A stretch of DNA of 51,187 nt from Fictibacillus phosphorivorans (lineage in GTDB: Bacteria > Bacillota > Bacilli > Bacillales > Fictibacillaceae), in NCBI RefSeq assembly GCF_023715845.1, contig NZ_JAMBOR010000026.1, positions 1 through 51,187 on the forward strand, read 5' to 3'. The translations under genes were made by a program, and so were the position numbers. Positions 7,744-16,196 of the stretch are shown here, in pieces. The notes below the pieces were generated by a model that did no database searches, was not told the DNA's origin, and saw nothing but the letters and a program-made list of their open reading frames with translations. How positions within the stretch are numbered: position 1 is the stretch's first letter; each line of letters opens with the position of its first letter.

Positions 7744-8388
7744 ATGAACGATCACTTGTTAGTTATTTTTCCGCATCCCGATGATGAAGCTTTCGGAGTA
7801 TCAGGGACCATCGCCAAACACACGAAAAAGGGATCACCTGTAACTTACATTTGCCTCACTTTAGGTCAGATGGGAAGAAATATGGGAAATCCACCTTTTG
7901 CAACACGTGAATCCCTGCCTCTTATCCGTCAAAAAGAATTAGAGAAAGCTTGTGCTGCTGTTGGCATTGAAGATCTGCGTCAATTTGGACTTCGCGATAA
8001 GACGATAGAATTCGAAGATGAACAATTTCTCGCTGATGAATTTCTGACTGTAATTAATGAAATAAAGCCTTCGACAATTATTACTTTTTATCCAGGATAC
8101 AGTGTGCATCCCGACCATGAAGCAACGGGAAGAGCTGTTGTTCGGGCTGTTAAGAGTATGTCCGAATCAGAGCGACCAGAACTTTTATGTGTCGCTTTTG
8201 CCAGAAACTCTGAAGAAGATCTTGGTGCACCTCATATTGTTACAGACGTTTCAGATGTATTTGAAGAAAAGATGAACTGTATTAAAGCACACAGATCCCA
8301 GACGCAATGGCTTGTTAATAGCGTAGAAAAGGATCCTGGGATGCTGGAATGGGTTCAAAAAGAACGATTTTGGCGTTATCCTCTATAA
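7744..8388 (+). CDS. bshB2: bacillithiol biosynthesis deacetylase BshB2
   Basis: LmbE/PIG-L type zinc deacetylase of 214 aa. It removes the acetyl group from GlcNAc-malate to give GlcN-malate, the second step of bacillithiol synthesis. The zinc motif HPDDE is in FPHPDDEAFGVSG (residues 10-22), and the second histidine lies in YPGYSVHPDHEATGRAVVRA. The segment TLGQMGRNMGNPPFATRESLP separates BshB2 from BshB1. It is cotranscribed with yojF and closed by a strong terminator at 8401-8440. Bacillithiol is the low-molecular-weight thiol of Bacillales, which supports the taxonomic placement. Confidence 0.92.
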   Translation: MNDHLLVIFPHPDDEAFGVSGTIAKHTKKGSPVTYICLTLGQMGRNMGNPPFATRESLPLIRQKELEKACAAVGIEDLRQFGLRDKTIEFEDEQFLADEFLTVINEIKPSTIITFYPGYSVHPDHEATGRAVVRAVKSMSESERPELLCVAFARNSEEDLGAPHIVTDVSDVFEEKMNCIKAHRSQTQWLVNSVEKDPGMLEWVQKERFWRYPL

Positions 8389-8400
8389 TTTTTCAAAATA

Positions 8401-8440
8401 AAGAATTCGTTGCCATACTAGGCTTGCGAATTCTTTTTTT
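8401..8440 (+). terminator. terminator of yojF-bshB2
   Basis: Stem AAGAATTCG / CGAATTCTT (8401-8409, 8427-8435) followed by TTTTTTT. Confidence 0.85.
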
Positions 8441-8502
8441 ATGCATGAAAAACTGAATTGTTAAAAAATTGTACAAATCCATGTAGCATTTTCCTTCTAT
8501 TG

Positions 8503-8511
8503 TGGTATACT
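8503..8511 (+). promoter_or_regulatory. extended -10 promoter of the 90-aa membrane protein gene
   Basis: TGGTATACT forms an extended -10 box; the -35 region (GTAGCA at 8483-8488, 17 bp upstream) is weak. The predicted leader is about 75 nt. Confidence 0.45.
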
Positions 8512-8593
8512 ATTTGTAACAAATCGTTCACAATTTAGACGCTATTTTGTCAAAATTGTAAGCGTGTACACTACTTCAAGGGGTTGATATGTA

Positions 8594-8866
8594 ATGGATG
8601 TATTCATGGTTTACTTATTTGTGGCAACTGCGACACCGCTATTCTTGTGGAATGATAGTCGTAAGCTTGCACTCGCACAGATACCGTTTATCGCCCTGTT
8701 ATGGACTTACGTAGGATTATTTTTGGCATATGACAGCTTAAGCCTGTTTGTTCATAGTTTCTTTATCACGATATTCATAGCAAACGTCGTTTTTGCACAC
8801 TATGCTGCTTACGTGGTTTGGGGCCGTCCATACCTGGCGAAACGTAAAATGGAAAAAGAATATTAA
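8594..8866 (+). CDS. small integral membrane protein, unknown function
   Basis: 90-aa protein with three predicted membrane helices (about residues 3-18, 28-46 and 50-72) and a basic C-terminal tail (RPYLAKRKMEKEY), which by the positive-inside rule should be cytoplasmic. AAGGGG precedes the ATG by 10 nt. It has its own candidate promoter and a compact terminator at 8882-8908, so it is a free-standing gene. I do not recognise the family. It has no cysteines or obvious catalytic residues and lies between bshB2 and proBA without evident linkage to either. Confidence 0.7.
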   Translation: MDVFMVYLFVATATPLFLWNDSRKLALAQIPFIALLWTYVGLFLAYDSLSLFVHSFFITIFIANVVFAHYAAYVVWGRPYLAKRKMEKEY

Positions 8867-8881
8867 AATAAAGATGTTGAT

Positions 8882-8908
8882 CCCCTCTAGCCTTACAGAG
8901 GGGTTTTT
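8882..8908 (+). terminator. terminator after the 90-aa membrane protein gene
   Basis: CCCCTCT (8882-8888) pairs with AGAGGGG (8897-8903), 8-nt loop, followed by TTTTT. The remaining space to proB (about 8910-9060) is a pyrimidine-rich stretch on the plus strand with no visible gene or T-box. Confidence 0.85.
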
Positions 8909-9061
8909 GCATTTAATGGAAAATTAAACCTAAAGAATTTCACGGTATAAAGCCTCTCATCAGTCTCTCATCTCCCCTCACCTTCTATGACGCATATATC
9001 ACTCTTTTCTTCGATTTTCTTCACTTTTTGCCCGTTTTCTACACTATCTCACCAAACCCTG

Positions 9062-9089
9062 TTGTCATAAAATCTGACCGTGTTATACT
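9062..9089 (+). promoter_or_regulatory. promoter of proBA
   Basis: TTGTCA (9062-9067), 16-bp spacer, TATACT (9084-9089) preceded by TG (extended -10). The leader is about 75 nt and lacks the AGGGTGG box of a T-box riboswitch, so tRNA-Pro sensing is not indicated. Confidence 0.65.
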
Positions 9090-9170
9090 CAGTAACGTTG
9101 AATTTTTGACCGGAAAAATAAATAAAAACACAAAAAACTACTATAAAAACAGGAGTGATTAACACCCAGT

Positions 9171-10304
9171 ATGGCTTTTAAAGAATCAAAGAATAAACGT
9201 ATTGTAATAAAGATTGGTTCCAGCTCATTGACGAGCGGACTTGGAGATATCAGCAGACGTAAATTAGAGCGTCTTGTAGATGAAGTTGTAAAATTAAAAG
9301 ATGAAGGACACGAAATACTGCTTGTTTCTTCCGGAGCTGTAGCAGCAGGTTACAGAAGATTAGGCTGCTTGAACCGCCCCACTACTTTATCTGAAAAACA
9401 AGCCGCTGCTTCTATCGGGCAAGGTCTTCTAATGGAAGCTTATTCTGAAAGATTTGTTTCTCATGGTTATACAGCTTCACAAATTCTGATCACTAGAAGT
9501 GACTTTGCAAACCGCGATCGTTACAATAATGCACGAAATACAATAAATGTCCTGTTAGACCGCGGTATCATTCCAATCGTAAATGAAAATGATACTGTAA
9601 CGGTTGAACGATTAAAGTTTGGAGATAACGATACACTTTCTGCAAAAGTAGCGGGACTTGTAGATGCCGATCAATTGATCATCCTTTCAGATATTGACGG
9701 TCTCTATACTGAAGACCCAAGAAAAAATCCAGATGCTAAGCTTTTAACAAAAGTTAGCGAAATCACACCAGAGATTGAAGAATCTGCTGGAGAACCAGGA
9801 AGCGATGTTGGTACAGGCGGTATGCGCTCTAAAATTGATGCAGTAAAGATCGCCATGGCTGCCGGAATCTCTTCATTCCTAGGTAACGCGACAGCTGATG
9901 ACATCATTCATAAAGCAGTAACAGGTGATGCTCGAGGAACTTATTTTGTTCCTATGAATAACGAGTTCAACCTAGATACGAAACTGCAATGGATTGCGTT
10001 TCATTCGGGGCCACAAGGCGAGATTGTCGTAACCAACAAAGCCAAAAAAGGCATCGATGATCTGAAAAGCCTTTACCCTACTGGAATTCATTATGTAAGT
10101 GGACACTTTAAAAAAGGTTCAGTCGTTCGTATTAAGGACTTAGATGGCAATGAAGTTGGTCTTGGTGTATCAAACTATTCATCAAAACAACTCATTAAGA
10201 TCAAAGGATTCTCGACAGACGAATTAGAAGAGGTTGGTCCAGAAGAAGCGATCAACAATGATGATTTAGTGTGTCACACTCGGTTAGCGGTCCCTATTCA
10301 CTAA
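9171..10304 (+). CDS. proB: glutamate 5-kinase
   Basis: First enzyme of proline synthesis: phosphorylates L-glutamate to gamma-glutamyl phosphate. 377 aa, the usual full length. The amino-acid kinase domain (about residues 8-260) shows VIKIGSSSLTS, VSSGAVAAG, IVNENDTV, FGDNDTLSAKVA and the GTGGMRSKIDA substrate loop. A PUA domain (about 285-365) follows. The ATG is 13 nt from GGAGTG, a long spacing, but an in-frame TGA lies five codons upstream, so no longer form is possible. It is in an operon with proA 52 nt downstream. Confidence 0.95.
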   Translation: MAFKESKNKRIVIKIGSSSLTSGLGDISRRKLERLVDEVVKLKDEGHEILLVSSGAVAAGYRRLGCLNRPTTLSEKQAAASIGQGLLMEAYSERFVSHGYTASQILITRSDFANRDRYNNARNTINVLLDRGIIPIVNENDTVTVERLKFGDNDTLSAKVAGLVDADQLIILSDIDGLYTEDPRKNPDAKLLTKVSEITPEIEESAGEPGSDVGTGGMRSKIDAVKIAMAAGISSFLGNATADDIIHKAVTGDARGTYFVPMNNEFNLDTKLQWIAFHSGPQGEIVVTNKAKKGIDDLKSLYPTGIHYVSGHFKKGSVVRIKDLDGNEVGLGVSNYSSKQLIKIKGFSTDELEEVGPEEAINNDDLVCHTRLAVPIH

Positions 10305-10356
10305 GATTATATTTAAAAAGTTAAACAAACGTTTAAAAATTACAAGGAGGCGTTGG

Positions 10357-11628
10357 ATGAGTACTTTTAAAAGTACAACCAAACCATTGATTGTAGAAGA
10401 CCAGGCAAAGCTGGCACAGAAAGCTTCAAAAAAACTTGCTTTATTAAGTGAGAAAGAGAAAAATGAAGCACTATTAGTTATTGCAGATGTTTTAGAGCAA
10501 GAATCAGATTATATTCTTAAAGAAAACAAAAAGGACTTAGAGAATGGCGAAGAAAAAGGTTTCTCAGAAGCTCTTATGGACCGTCTTCGTCTCACTTCTG
10601 AGCGTGTAAAAGAATTTGCGGATGGGCTTCGCGAAGTTGTTGAACTTCAAGATCCTGTTGGTGAAATTCTGTCAGGATGGACGTTAGATAACGGGTTAAA
10701 AGTAGAGCAAGTACGCGTTCCTTTAGGTGTAATCGGTATGATCTATGAAGCAAGACCAAATGTAACGGTGGATGCTACTGGCTTAGCTCTAAAATCAGGT
10801 AACGCGATTGTGCTTAAAGGTGGATCAAATGCTATTCATTCCAACTCAGCAATCGTATCCGTTATTCATAAAGCATTAGCTAATACAAAAATTCCTGAGG
10901 ATGCTGTACAGTTCATCGCTTCAACAGACCGTGAAGCTGCCGGACAGTTGTTTACGATGAAAGAGTACATCGATGTACTGATTCCTCGCGGCGGTGGAAA
11001 ACTGATTCAAACAGTCGTTGAAAATGCGACAGTCCCTGTACTCGAAACAGGTGTCGGTAACTGCCACATCTATGTCGATCAGTTTGCAGACGTTGATAAA
11101 GCACTCGCTATTTTAGAAAATGCAAAAACCGACCGACCTGCTGTATGTAATGCAGCCGAGACGTTTATCTTCCATGAGGCGTGGTTAGAGAAAAACAAAG
11201 ATCGTGTCGTTGCATTATTTGATAAGCATGGGATCGAAGTTCATGGTGACGAAAAGGCTATCGAATTACTGCCAGACGTCATTCCAGCAACTGAAAAAGA
11301 CTGGGCTGAAGAATATTTAAGCCTTGCTGTAGCTGTAAAAGTCGTAGGATCTGTTGAAGAAGCTATTGCTCACATCGAGCGTTATGGTACGAAGCACTCT
11401 GAATCAGTGGTAACCGAAGACGCTGAGACTGCGGTAAGTTTCTTAAATGCCGTTGATGCAGCAGCTGTATACCATAATGCTTCAACACGCTTTACAGACG
11501 GCTCAGCGCTTGGATTTGGAGCGGAGATCGGCATCTCCACGCAAAAACTTCATGCTCGCGGCCCAATGGGGCTACCCGCACTGACAACGATTAAATACCG
11601 TATGACAGGTAATGGACAGATTAGATAA
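10357..11628 (+). CDS. proA: glutamate-5-semialdehyde dehydrogenase (gamma-glutamyl phosphate reductase)
   Basis: Second enzyme of proline synthesis: NADPH-dependent reduction of gamma-glutamyl phosphate to the semialdehyde, which cyclises for ProC. 423 aa, a standard length. The aldehyde-dehydrogenase fold shows PLGVIGMIYEARPNVTVDA, NAIVLKGGSNAIHSNSA, and the catalytic cysteine in RPAVCNAAETFIFH. The C-terminus GARGPMGLPALTTIKY differs slightly here (HARGPMGLPAL) but is typical of ProA. AAGGAGG precedes the ATG. Cotranscribed with proB. No proC or proJ is in the window. The proline symporter at 22.9 kb is the matching uptake route. Confidence 0.95.
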   Translation: MSTFKSTTKPLIVEDQAKLAQKASKKLALLSEKEKNEALLVIADVLEQESDYILKENKKDLENGEEKGFSEALMDRLRLTSERVKEFADGLREVVELQDPVGEILSGWTLDNGLKVEQVRVPLGVIGMIYEARPNVTVDATGLALKSGNAIVLKGGSNAIHSNSAIVSVIHKALANTKIPEDAVQFIASTDREAAGQLFTMKEYIDVLIPRGGGKLIQTVVENATVPVLETGVGNCHIYVDQFADVDKALAILENAKTDRPAVCNAAETFIFHEAWLEKNKDRVVALFDKHGIEVHGDEKAIELLPDVIPATEKDWAEEYLSLAVAVKVVGSVEEAIAHIERYGTKHSESVVTEDAETAVSFLNAVDAAAVYHNASTRFTDGSALGFGAEIGISTQKLHARGPMGLPALTTIKYRMTGNGQIR

Positions 11629-11648
11629 TAAATGAACATTTTAAAAAC

Positions 11649-11680
11649 AGTCTCGCTTTAGCGGGACTGCTTTTTTATTT
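11649..11680 (+). terminator. terminator of proBA
   Basis: CAGTCTCGC (11649-11657) pairs with GCGGGACTG (11661-11669) through one G-U pair; a T-rich tail follows. Confidence 0.85.
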
Positions 11681-11735
11681 TAAAAGCAATATCAAAGGCT
11701 CTGCCAAACGAGAGCCCATACAAAAATTCCATACA

Positions 11736-11772
11736 AAAAAGCCTCCTGCTACTTAAAGCAAGAGGCTTTTTC
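11736..11772 (-). terminator. terminator of qoxABCD
   Basis: AAAAAGCCTC-TGCT and AGCA-GAGGCTTTTT form a long stem with single opposed bases. On the minus strand it ends in a T-rich tail directly beyond the qoxD stop codon; it could also work on the plus strand. Confidence 0.85.
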
Positions 11773-11776
11773 AATT

Positions 11777-12190
11777 TTATTTATGACTTCCATGTTCTTC
11801 AGACTTTTCTTCTCCACCATGTCCACCATGATTCTCAGTCTTCGGTTCATCATGTTTGTCATGTTTTGCGTGTCCAGCTGTCATTACCCACACCGAACCG
11901 GCAACGATGATGATCGCTATAAACGCTGCAAATAGAATATTACCTACTTGTACACGTCCCGTTAGCTTTGTTTTCGTTGAGTTTTCGGTCACGTGCATGA
12001 ACATGAGTAACTGCAGAGCAGCCTGCAAGAACGCAAAACCGAAAATGATGATTAGAATCCAAGTCAGCGACAAGTCAGTCTCAAGGGCAATCCACAATGC
12101 AAACAGCGTTAACACGATGGATAGTACGAATCCAATCAAGTGCTTCCAAGGGAATCCGCCATGTTCGTTTGCTGCAGTTTTATTAGCCAT
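11777..12190 (-). CDS. qoxD: cytochrome aa3 quinol oxidase subunit IV
   Basis: 137-aa membrane protein with three hydrophobic helices (about residues 15-35, 40-62 and 80-103), the CyoD/QoxD/COX4_pro fold that helps assemble the binuclear centre. QLLMFMHVTE at the end of the second helix is typical. It overlaps qoxC by 8 bp, implying coupled translation. It is longer than the roughly 124 aa of B. subtilis QoxD because of a polar C-terminal tail (about residues 106-137) rich in histidine (seven), Glu and Lys, which could bind metal; this is a by-eye inference. Confidence 0.92.
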   Translation of the reverse strand: MANKTAANEHGGFPWKHLIGFVLSIVLTLFALWIALETDLSLTWILIIIFGFAFLQAALQLLMFMHVTENSTKTKLTGRVQVGNILFAAFIAIIIVAGSVWVMTAGHAKHDKHDEPKTENHGGHGGEEKSEEHGSHK

Positions 12191-12803
12191 GATGCATCAC
12201 CATCCCCATCAGATAAACGGCAGTGAAGATAAAAATCCACACAACGTCTAAGAAGTGCCAGTAAAGACTGGTGATGAAAACTTTTGCAGAAGTGGCTGGC
12301 GTTAAACCGCGCTTAGCCACTTGAATCAAGACCATGGTTACCCAGAAGATACCGAACGTTACATGGGCACCGTGGGTACCTACAAGAACGAAGAATCCGG
12401 ACCATGCTGCACTTGTACCAATGTTTGCACCCTCATGGATGAAGTGTAAGAACTCCTGAATCTCAAAATAAAGGAATCCAAGACCTAAACCAAGGGTGAT
12501 AATCATCCAAAGCATTAAACCTTTAACATTATGACGGCGCATTTCGTGAACTGCCAGTCCGCAGGTAAAACTACTTGTTAAAAGCAGGAAGGTTTGAATA
12601 AGCAAACTCTTTACTTCAAACAGTTCCCCAAGAGCGGGACCGTCGGCAATACGATGCGTTAAAACCATATACGTTGCGAATAACGTTGCGAACAACGCAA
12701 TTTCTGCCCCTAGGAAGATCCAAAAACCGAGAATGTTAAGACGCCCGGTCTCCGAACGATACTCTAAAGGCGTGTTGGGGTCGTGTGTTTCTACATGTGC
12801 CAT
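12183..12803 (-). CDS. qoxC: cytochrome aa3 quinol oxidase subunit III
   Basis: 206-aa subunit III of the heme-copper quinol oxidase with five predicted helices, the CyoC/QoxC form rather than the seven-helix cytochrome c oxidase form. Characteristic segments are GFWIFLGAEIALFATLFATY near the N-terminus, the GTHGAHVTFGIFW motif, and a C-terminal YWHFLDVVWIFIFTAVYLMG. AAGGAGG precedes the ATG. It sits 14 nt after qoxB and overlaps qoxD by 8 bp. Confidence 0.94.
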   Translation of the reverse strand: MAHVETHDPNTPLEYRSETGRLNILGFWIFLGAEIALFATLFATYMVLTHRIADGPALGELFEVKSLLIQTFLLLTSSFTCGLAVHEMRRHNVKGLMLWMIITLGLGLGFLYFEIQEFLHFIHEGANIGTSAAWSGFFVLVGTHGAHVTFGIFWVTMVLIQVAKRGLTPATSAKVFITSLYWHFLDVVWIFIFTAVYLMGMVMHHG

Positions 12804-12817
12804 TTTTTCACGCCTCC

Positions 12818-14758
12818 TTATTTAGAAATCTTTTCTGTTTCAATGACTTCTTCTTCACTTACATAATATCCATCATCGTATTCAAACGAACGATAGATCA
12901 ATGTGCCGATAACACCGATACCACCTAGAATCGCCATCCACATCCAACCGAATACAAATCCGAAGCCAAGAATAAAGAAGAACGATCCCATGATAAACGG
13001 TACACCAGAATTGCTAGGCATGTGAATCTTTTTAATATCTTTAGCTGTTAGCTTCTCTACCTTGCCAGCTTGCTTCTGTCTCCAGAAATGGTCAAGGCCA
13101 GTAACCTCTGGAATTTTAGCAAAGTTATAGAATGGCGGCATTGCTGAAGGAGTTGACCATTCAAGTGTACGGCCATCCCAAGCGTCACCAGTTGTTTCAC
13201 GCTTCGCAAAACGGAAGCTGTAGTACATGTTATAAACGAGTACTAAGAACGCGATACCCATCATGAATCCACCGACTGTAGAAAGCATGTTCAATGGACC
13301 CCAGCCAGACTCCTCGCTGTATGTGTACACACGTCTAGGCATACCATCAAGACCTAGGAAGTATTGAGGCATGAAACATACGTTGAATCCGATTGTAAAC
13401 AACCAGAATACCCATTTACCAATACGTTCGTTCAGCTTGTAGCCAAACATCTTAGGGTACCAGTAGATTAATCCAGCAAAACATGCAAATACTGTACCAG
13501 CGATCAACACATAGTGGAAGTGAGATACTAAGAAGTATGTGTTGTGGTACTGATAGTCAGCAGCTGCCATGGCAAGCATGACACCTGTAACCCCACCGAT
13601 TACGAAGTTCACTATAAAGCCAAGTGACCATAACATCGGTGTCGTAAATTGGATCTTACCTCTGTACATCGTGAACAGCCAGTTGAAGATCTTAACCCCT
13701 GTCGGTATACCGATCGCCATCGTTGTAATGGAGAATACAGAGTTAACGGCTGCACCTGAACCCATCGTAAAGAAGTGATGGACCCAAACCATGAAACTGT
13801 ATCCTGCGATAAGAAGCATGGACCAGATCATCGCTTTATAACCAAACAATGTTTTTTTAGAGAATGTAGAAATAATTTCTGAGAACATACCGAATGCCGG
13901 CAGAATTACGATATATACCTCTGGGTGACCCCATAACCAGAAAAGGTTAGCCCAAAGCATATCCATCCCTTCACCTTGAAGGGTGAAGAAGTGACTTCCG
14001 AACAAGCGGTCAAATGACATAAGTGCAAGTGCTACCGTTAAAATCGGGAAAGCGAAAATAATGATAACCATTGTTACAAGTGATGACCATGTAAACATCG
14101 GCATACGGAACAATGTCATTCCCGGTGCACGCATTTTTAAAATCGTAACAAGGAAGTTGATCCCTGTTAACAGGGTACCGATACCCGCAATCTGCAGTCC
14201 CCACAAGTAGTAGTTCTGCCCAGGTCCCGGACTTAATTCGTTACTCGCAAGCGGCATGTAACTCGTCCAACCTGCTGATGGCGAACCACCGATAACGAAA
14301 GAGATATTAAACAGCATCGCTCCGATAAAGAACGTCCAGAAACTTACTGCGTTTAAATAAGGGTAAGCAACGTCACGAGCTCCGATTTGAAGCGGAACAA
14401 CGACGTTAATTAAACCGATCAAGAACGGCATAGCCATGAAGATGATCATGATCGTACCGTGCGTTGTGAAAATCTCGTTATAATGCTGTGAATCTAGGAA
14501 CTTCGCTTCAGGAATAGCGAGTTGAGTACGCATTAAGAGCGCATCCACACCACCACGGAAAAGCATAAGAACAGCAGAAACGATATACATGATACCGAGT
14601 TTTTTATGGTCAACTGTTGTAAGCCATTCTGTCCATAGCCATTTCCACTTTTTATATTTTGTTAAGTAAAACAGGATTCCCACCATTGTTAGGACAATGG
14701 AAACATCAGCCCCATAAATCAGCGGGTCGCCTGTTACGAAAAATTCATCCCATTTCAT
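12818..14758 (-). CDS. qoxB: cytochrome aa3 quinol oxidase subunit I
   Basis: Catalytic subunit of 646 aa with about 14 helices. It reduces O2 to water at a heme-CuB centre while pumping protons. Visible ligands are [15 protein letters not shown] (low-spin heme His), [15 protein letters not shown] (CuB His and the cross-linked Tyr), [10 protein letters not shown] (two CuB His) and [10 protein letters not shown] (heme ligands). Extra N- and C-terminal helices and the length match QoxB/CyoB rather than cytochrome c oxidase CtaD. GAGGAGG lies before the ATG; 18 nt separate it from qoxA. Electrons should come from menaquinol. Confidence 0.96.
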   Translation of the reverse strand: MKWDEFFVTGDPLIYGADVSIVLTMVGILFYLTKYKKWKWLWTEWLTTVDHKKLGIMYIVSAVLMLFRGGVDALLMRTQLAIPEAKFLDSQHYNEIFTTHGTIMIIFMAMPFLIGLINVVVPLQIGARDVAYPYLNAVSFWTFFIGAMLFNISFVIGGSPSAGWTSYMPLASNELSPGPGQNYYLWGLQIAGIGTLLTGINFLVTILKMRAPGMTLFRMPMFTWSSLVTMVIIIFAFPILTVALALMSFDRLFGSHFFTLQGEGMDMLWANLFWLWGHPEVYIVILPAFGMFSEIISTFSKKTLFGYKAMIWSMLLIAGYSFMVWVHHFFTMGSGAAVNSVFSITTMAIGIPTGVKIFNWLFTMYRGKIQFTTPMLWSLGFIVNFVIGGVTGVMLAMAAADYQYHNTYFLVSHFHYVLIAGTVFACFAGLIYWYPKMFGYKLNERIGKWVFWLFTIGFNVCFMPQYFLGLDGMPRRVYTYSEESGWGPLNMLSTVGGFMMGIAFLVLVYNMYYSFRFAKRETTGDAWDGRTLEWSTPSAMPPFYNFAKIPEVTGLDHFWRQKQAGKVEKLTAKDIKKIHMPSNSGVPFIMGSFFFILGFGFVFGWMWMAILGGIGVIGTLIYRSFEYDDGYYVSEEEVIETEKISK

Positions 14759-14776
14759 TTTAAGTTGCCTCCTCTG

Positions 14777-15751
14777 TTAATGGGCATGTGAATCCCCATG
14801 AGACTCTGATTCTTCTCGTTCTTCTTGCTTCTTTTTCTTCTCTTCTTCACGTCGTTCTTTCGCTTCTTTAGAGTGAGGAACAAGAGATTTATAACCTAAT
14901 CGCTCACGAGCATCAAGCGCATAATCTGCTTGATCAGCATGATTAACGAATTTTAAATGAGTAGAAGAGAACGTCATTTCTTTCACGTGACCAGGTAGCA
15001 TCAGCTTATCGTACTGCTCCTTCGAAAGTTTTGGAGCATCAGCTTTTGTTTCACTCGCCCACTTTTCAAACTCTTCATCAGACATAGCCATTACATCAAA
15101 CGTATGGTCTGTAAAACCTTCTCCAGTAAAGTTGGCGTTACGTCCCTTATACGTACCAGACTCATTAGCCTGTAAGTAAAGCTCTGTCTCCATGCCAGCC
15201 ATCGCATATTTTTGCCCGCCTAATTGAGGAATCCAAAATGATGCCATAGAATCAGCTGAAGTCAATTTAAAAAGAACTGGTCGATCTTCAGGGATATGAA
15301 GATAGTTTACTGTTTCAATGTCTTGCTCAGGGTAAGTAAAAACCCATTTCCAATCCACAGACGTTGCATGAATCACCAATGGTTTTTGATCTTTTGTCTC
15401 TGCAGGAGGTCCCTCAAGAGAATAGATTGTTTTAACCGTCGGTATGGATAGAGCAACAACAATAATAATAGGAATGATCCACCAAATCGTTTCAAGCAAA
15501 TGACTTCCTTCATTATCAGGATCATAGCCCGTGTGATTTTTGCGGTCACGGTATTTATAAACAATAAAAGCTGTAAGCGCATATACGACTAGTAAGATAA
15601 ATAACATAAACCAGATCGAATACATAATAAGATCCTTTTGTTCCTCACCAACAGGTCCTTTTGGATCTAAAACTACCATCTCGCTGCAGCCGCTCAGCAT
15701 GAACACGGCCATCACTAACCCGATTGTAAAAAACGGCTTTAACCGTTGCAT
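14777..15751 (-). CDS. qoxA: cytochrome aa3 quinol oxidase subunit II (lipoprotein)
   Basis: 324-aa lipoprotein. The signal peptide MQRLKPFFTIGLVMAVFMLSGC ends in lipobox LSGC, then come two helices and an extracytoplasmic cupredoxin domain (TSADSMASFWIPQLGGQKYAM). The lipobox cysteine is the only cysteine, so there is no CuA centre and the enzyme must oxidise quinol rather than cytochrome c. ATG 15751 is chosen because GGAAGGTGG precedes it and it begins the signal peptide; a start 12 codons earlier (15787) also has a GGTGA site. The tail is unusually charged and ends in SHGDSHAH. First gene of qoxABCD. Confidence 0.94.
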   Translation of the reverse strand: MQRLKPFFTIGLVMAVFMLSGCSEMVVLDPKGPVGEEQKDLIMYSIWFMLFILLVVYALTAFIVYKYRDRKNHTGYDPDNEGSHLLETIWWIIPIIIVVALSIPTVKTIYSLEGPPAETKDQKPLVIHATSVDWKWVFTYPEQDIETVNYLHIPEDRPVLFKLTSADSMASFWIPQLGGQKYAMAGMETELYLQANESGTYKGRNANFTGEGFTDHTFDVMAMSDEEFEKWASETKADAPKLSKEQYDKLMLPGHVKEMTFSSTHLKFVNHADQADYALDARERLGYKSLVPHSKEAKERREEEKKKKQEEREESESHGDSHAH

Positions 15752-15822
15752 CACCAGGTCCACCTTCCTTTCTCTATTTAAAAGCATTTCTTTTCACCTT
15801 TTACTCAATCGAACCAAATGTG

Positions 15823-15851
15823 ATTATAGTACATTGTGAAAAAAATCACAA
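15823..15851 (-). promoter_or_regulatory. qox promoter with an embedded Rex-like operator
   Basis: Minus strand: TTGTGA (-35, 15851-15846), 17-bp spacer, TATAAT (-10, 15828-15823). The 18 bp at 15834-15851 read TTGTGAAAAAAATCACAA, which differs from the Rex consensus TTGTGAAN4TTCACAA at one base (on either strand). The site covers the -35 box and most of the spacer, so NADH-sensitive repression is the simple reading. The remaining 300 bp upstream are AT-rich and show no gene. Confidence 0.65.
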
Positions 15852-16140
15852 TGGATATCAAAGGCAAAACAAAAATCTAATAATCCTTTGCCTTCATAGT
15901 ATCAGAATCGTTTTAAATATAGCTTGTCCCTTACCAAATGTCACGAGAACTTCAAATAAAGCTCACAAGTTTATCACAGTTTTGACATACAATGTTCACG
16001 AATTTGGAATAGCCTTCTTCTGTTGGCAAGATAAAAACTGGTTTAGAAAGCTTTATTTTCTATTTTTACCCTAAATGGAAAAGCTTCAACCTCTTAAATA
16101 GGAATATTTATAAAGAGCATAACATTATTCTTCGTCCTAT

Positions 16141-16174
16141 AAAAAAAACAATCCTACCCTTAGGTAAGATCGTT
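16141..16174 (-). terminator. terminator of tcyP
   Basis: An imperfect stem (16147-16158 with 16163-16174) is followed on the minus strand by eight T residues. It lies 22 nt beyond the tcyP stop codon. Confidence 0.75.
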
Positions 16175-16196
16175 TATTAGTTTTCTAATTAACTTA

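Noticed and set aside
11777-15787. Cytochrome c oxidase (ctaCDEF) instead of quinol oxidase
   Set aside because: Subunit II has no cysteine besides the lipobox, so no CuA site; lengths and motifs match QoxABCD.
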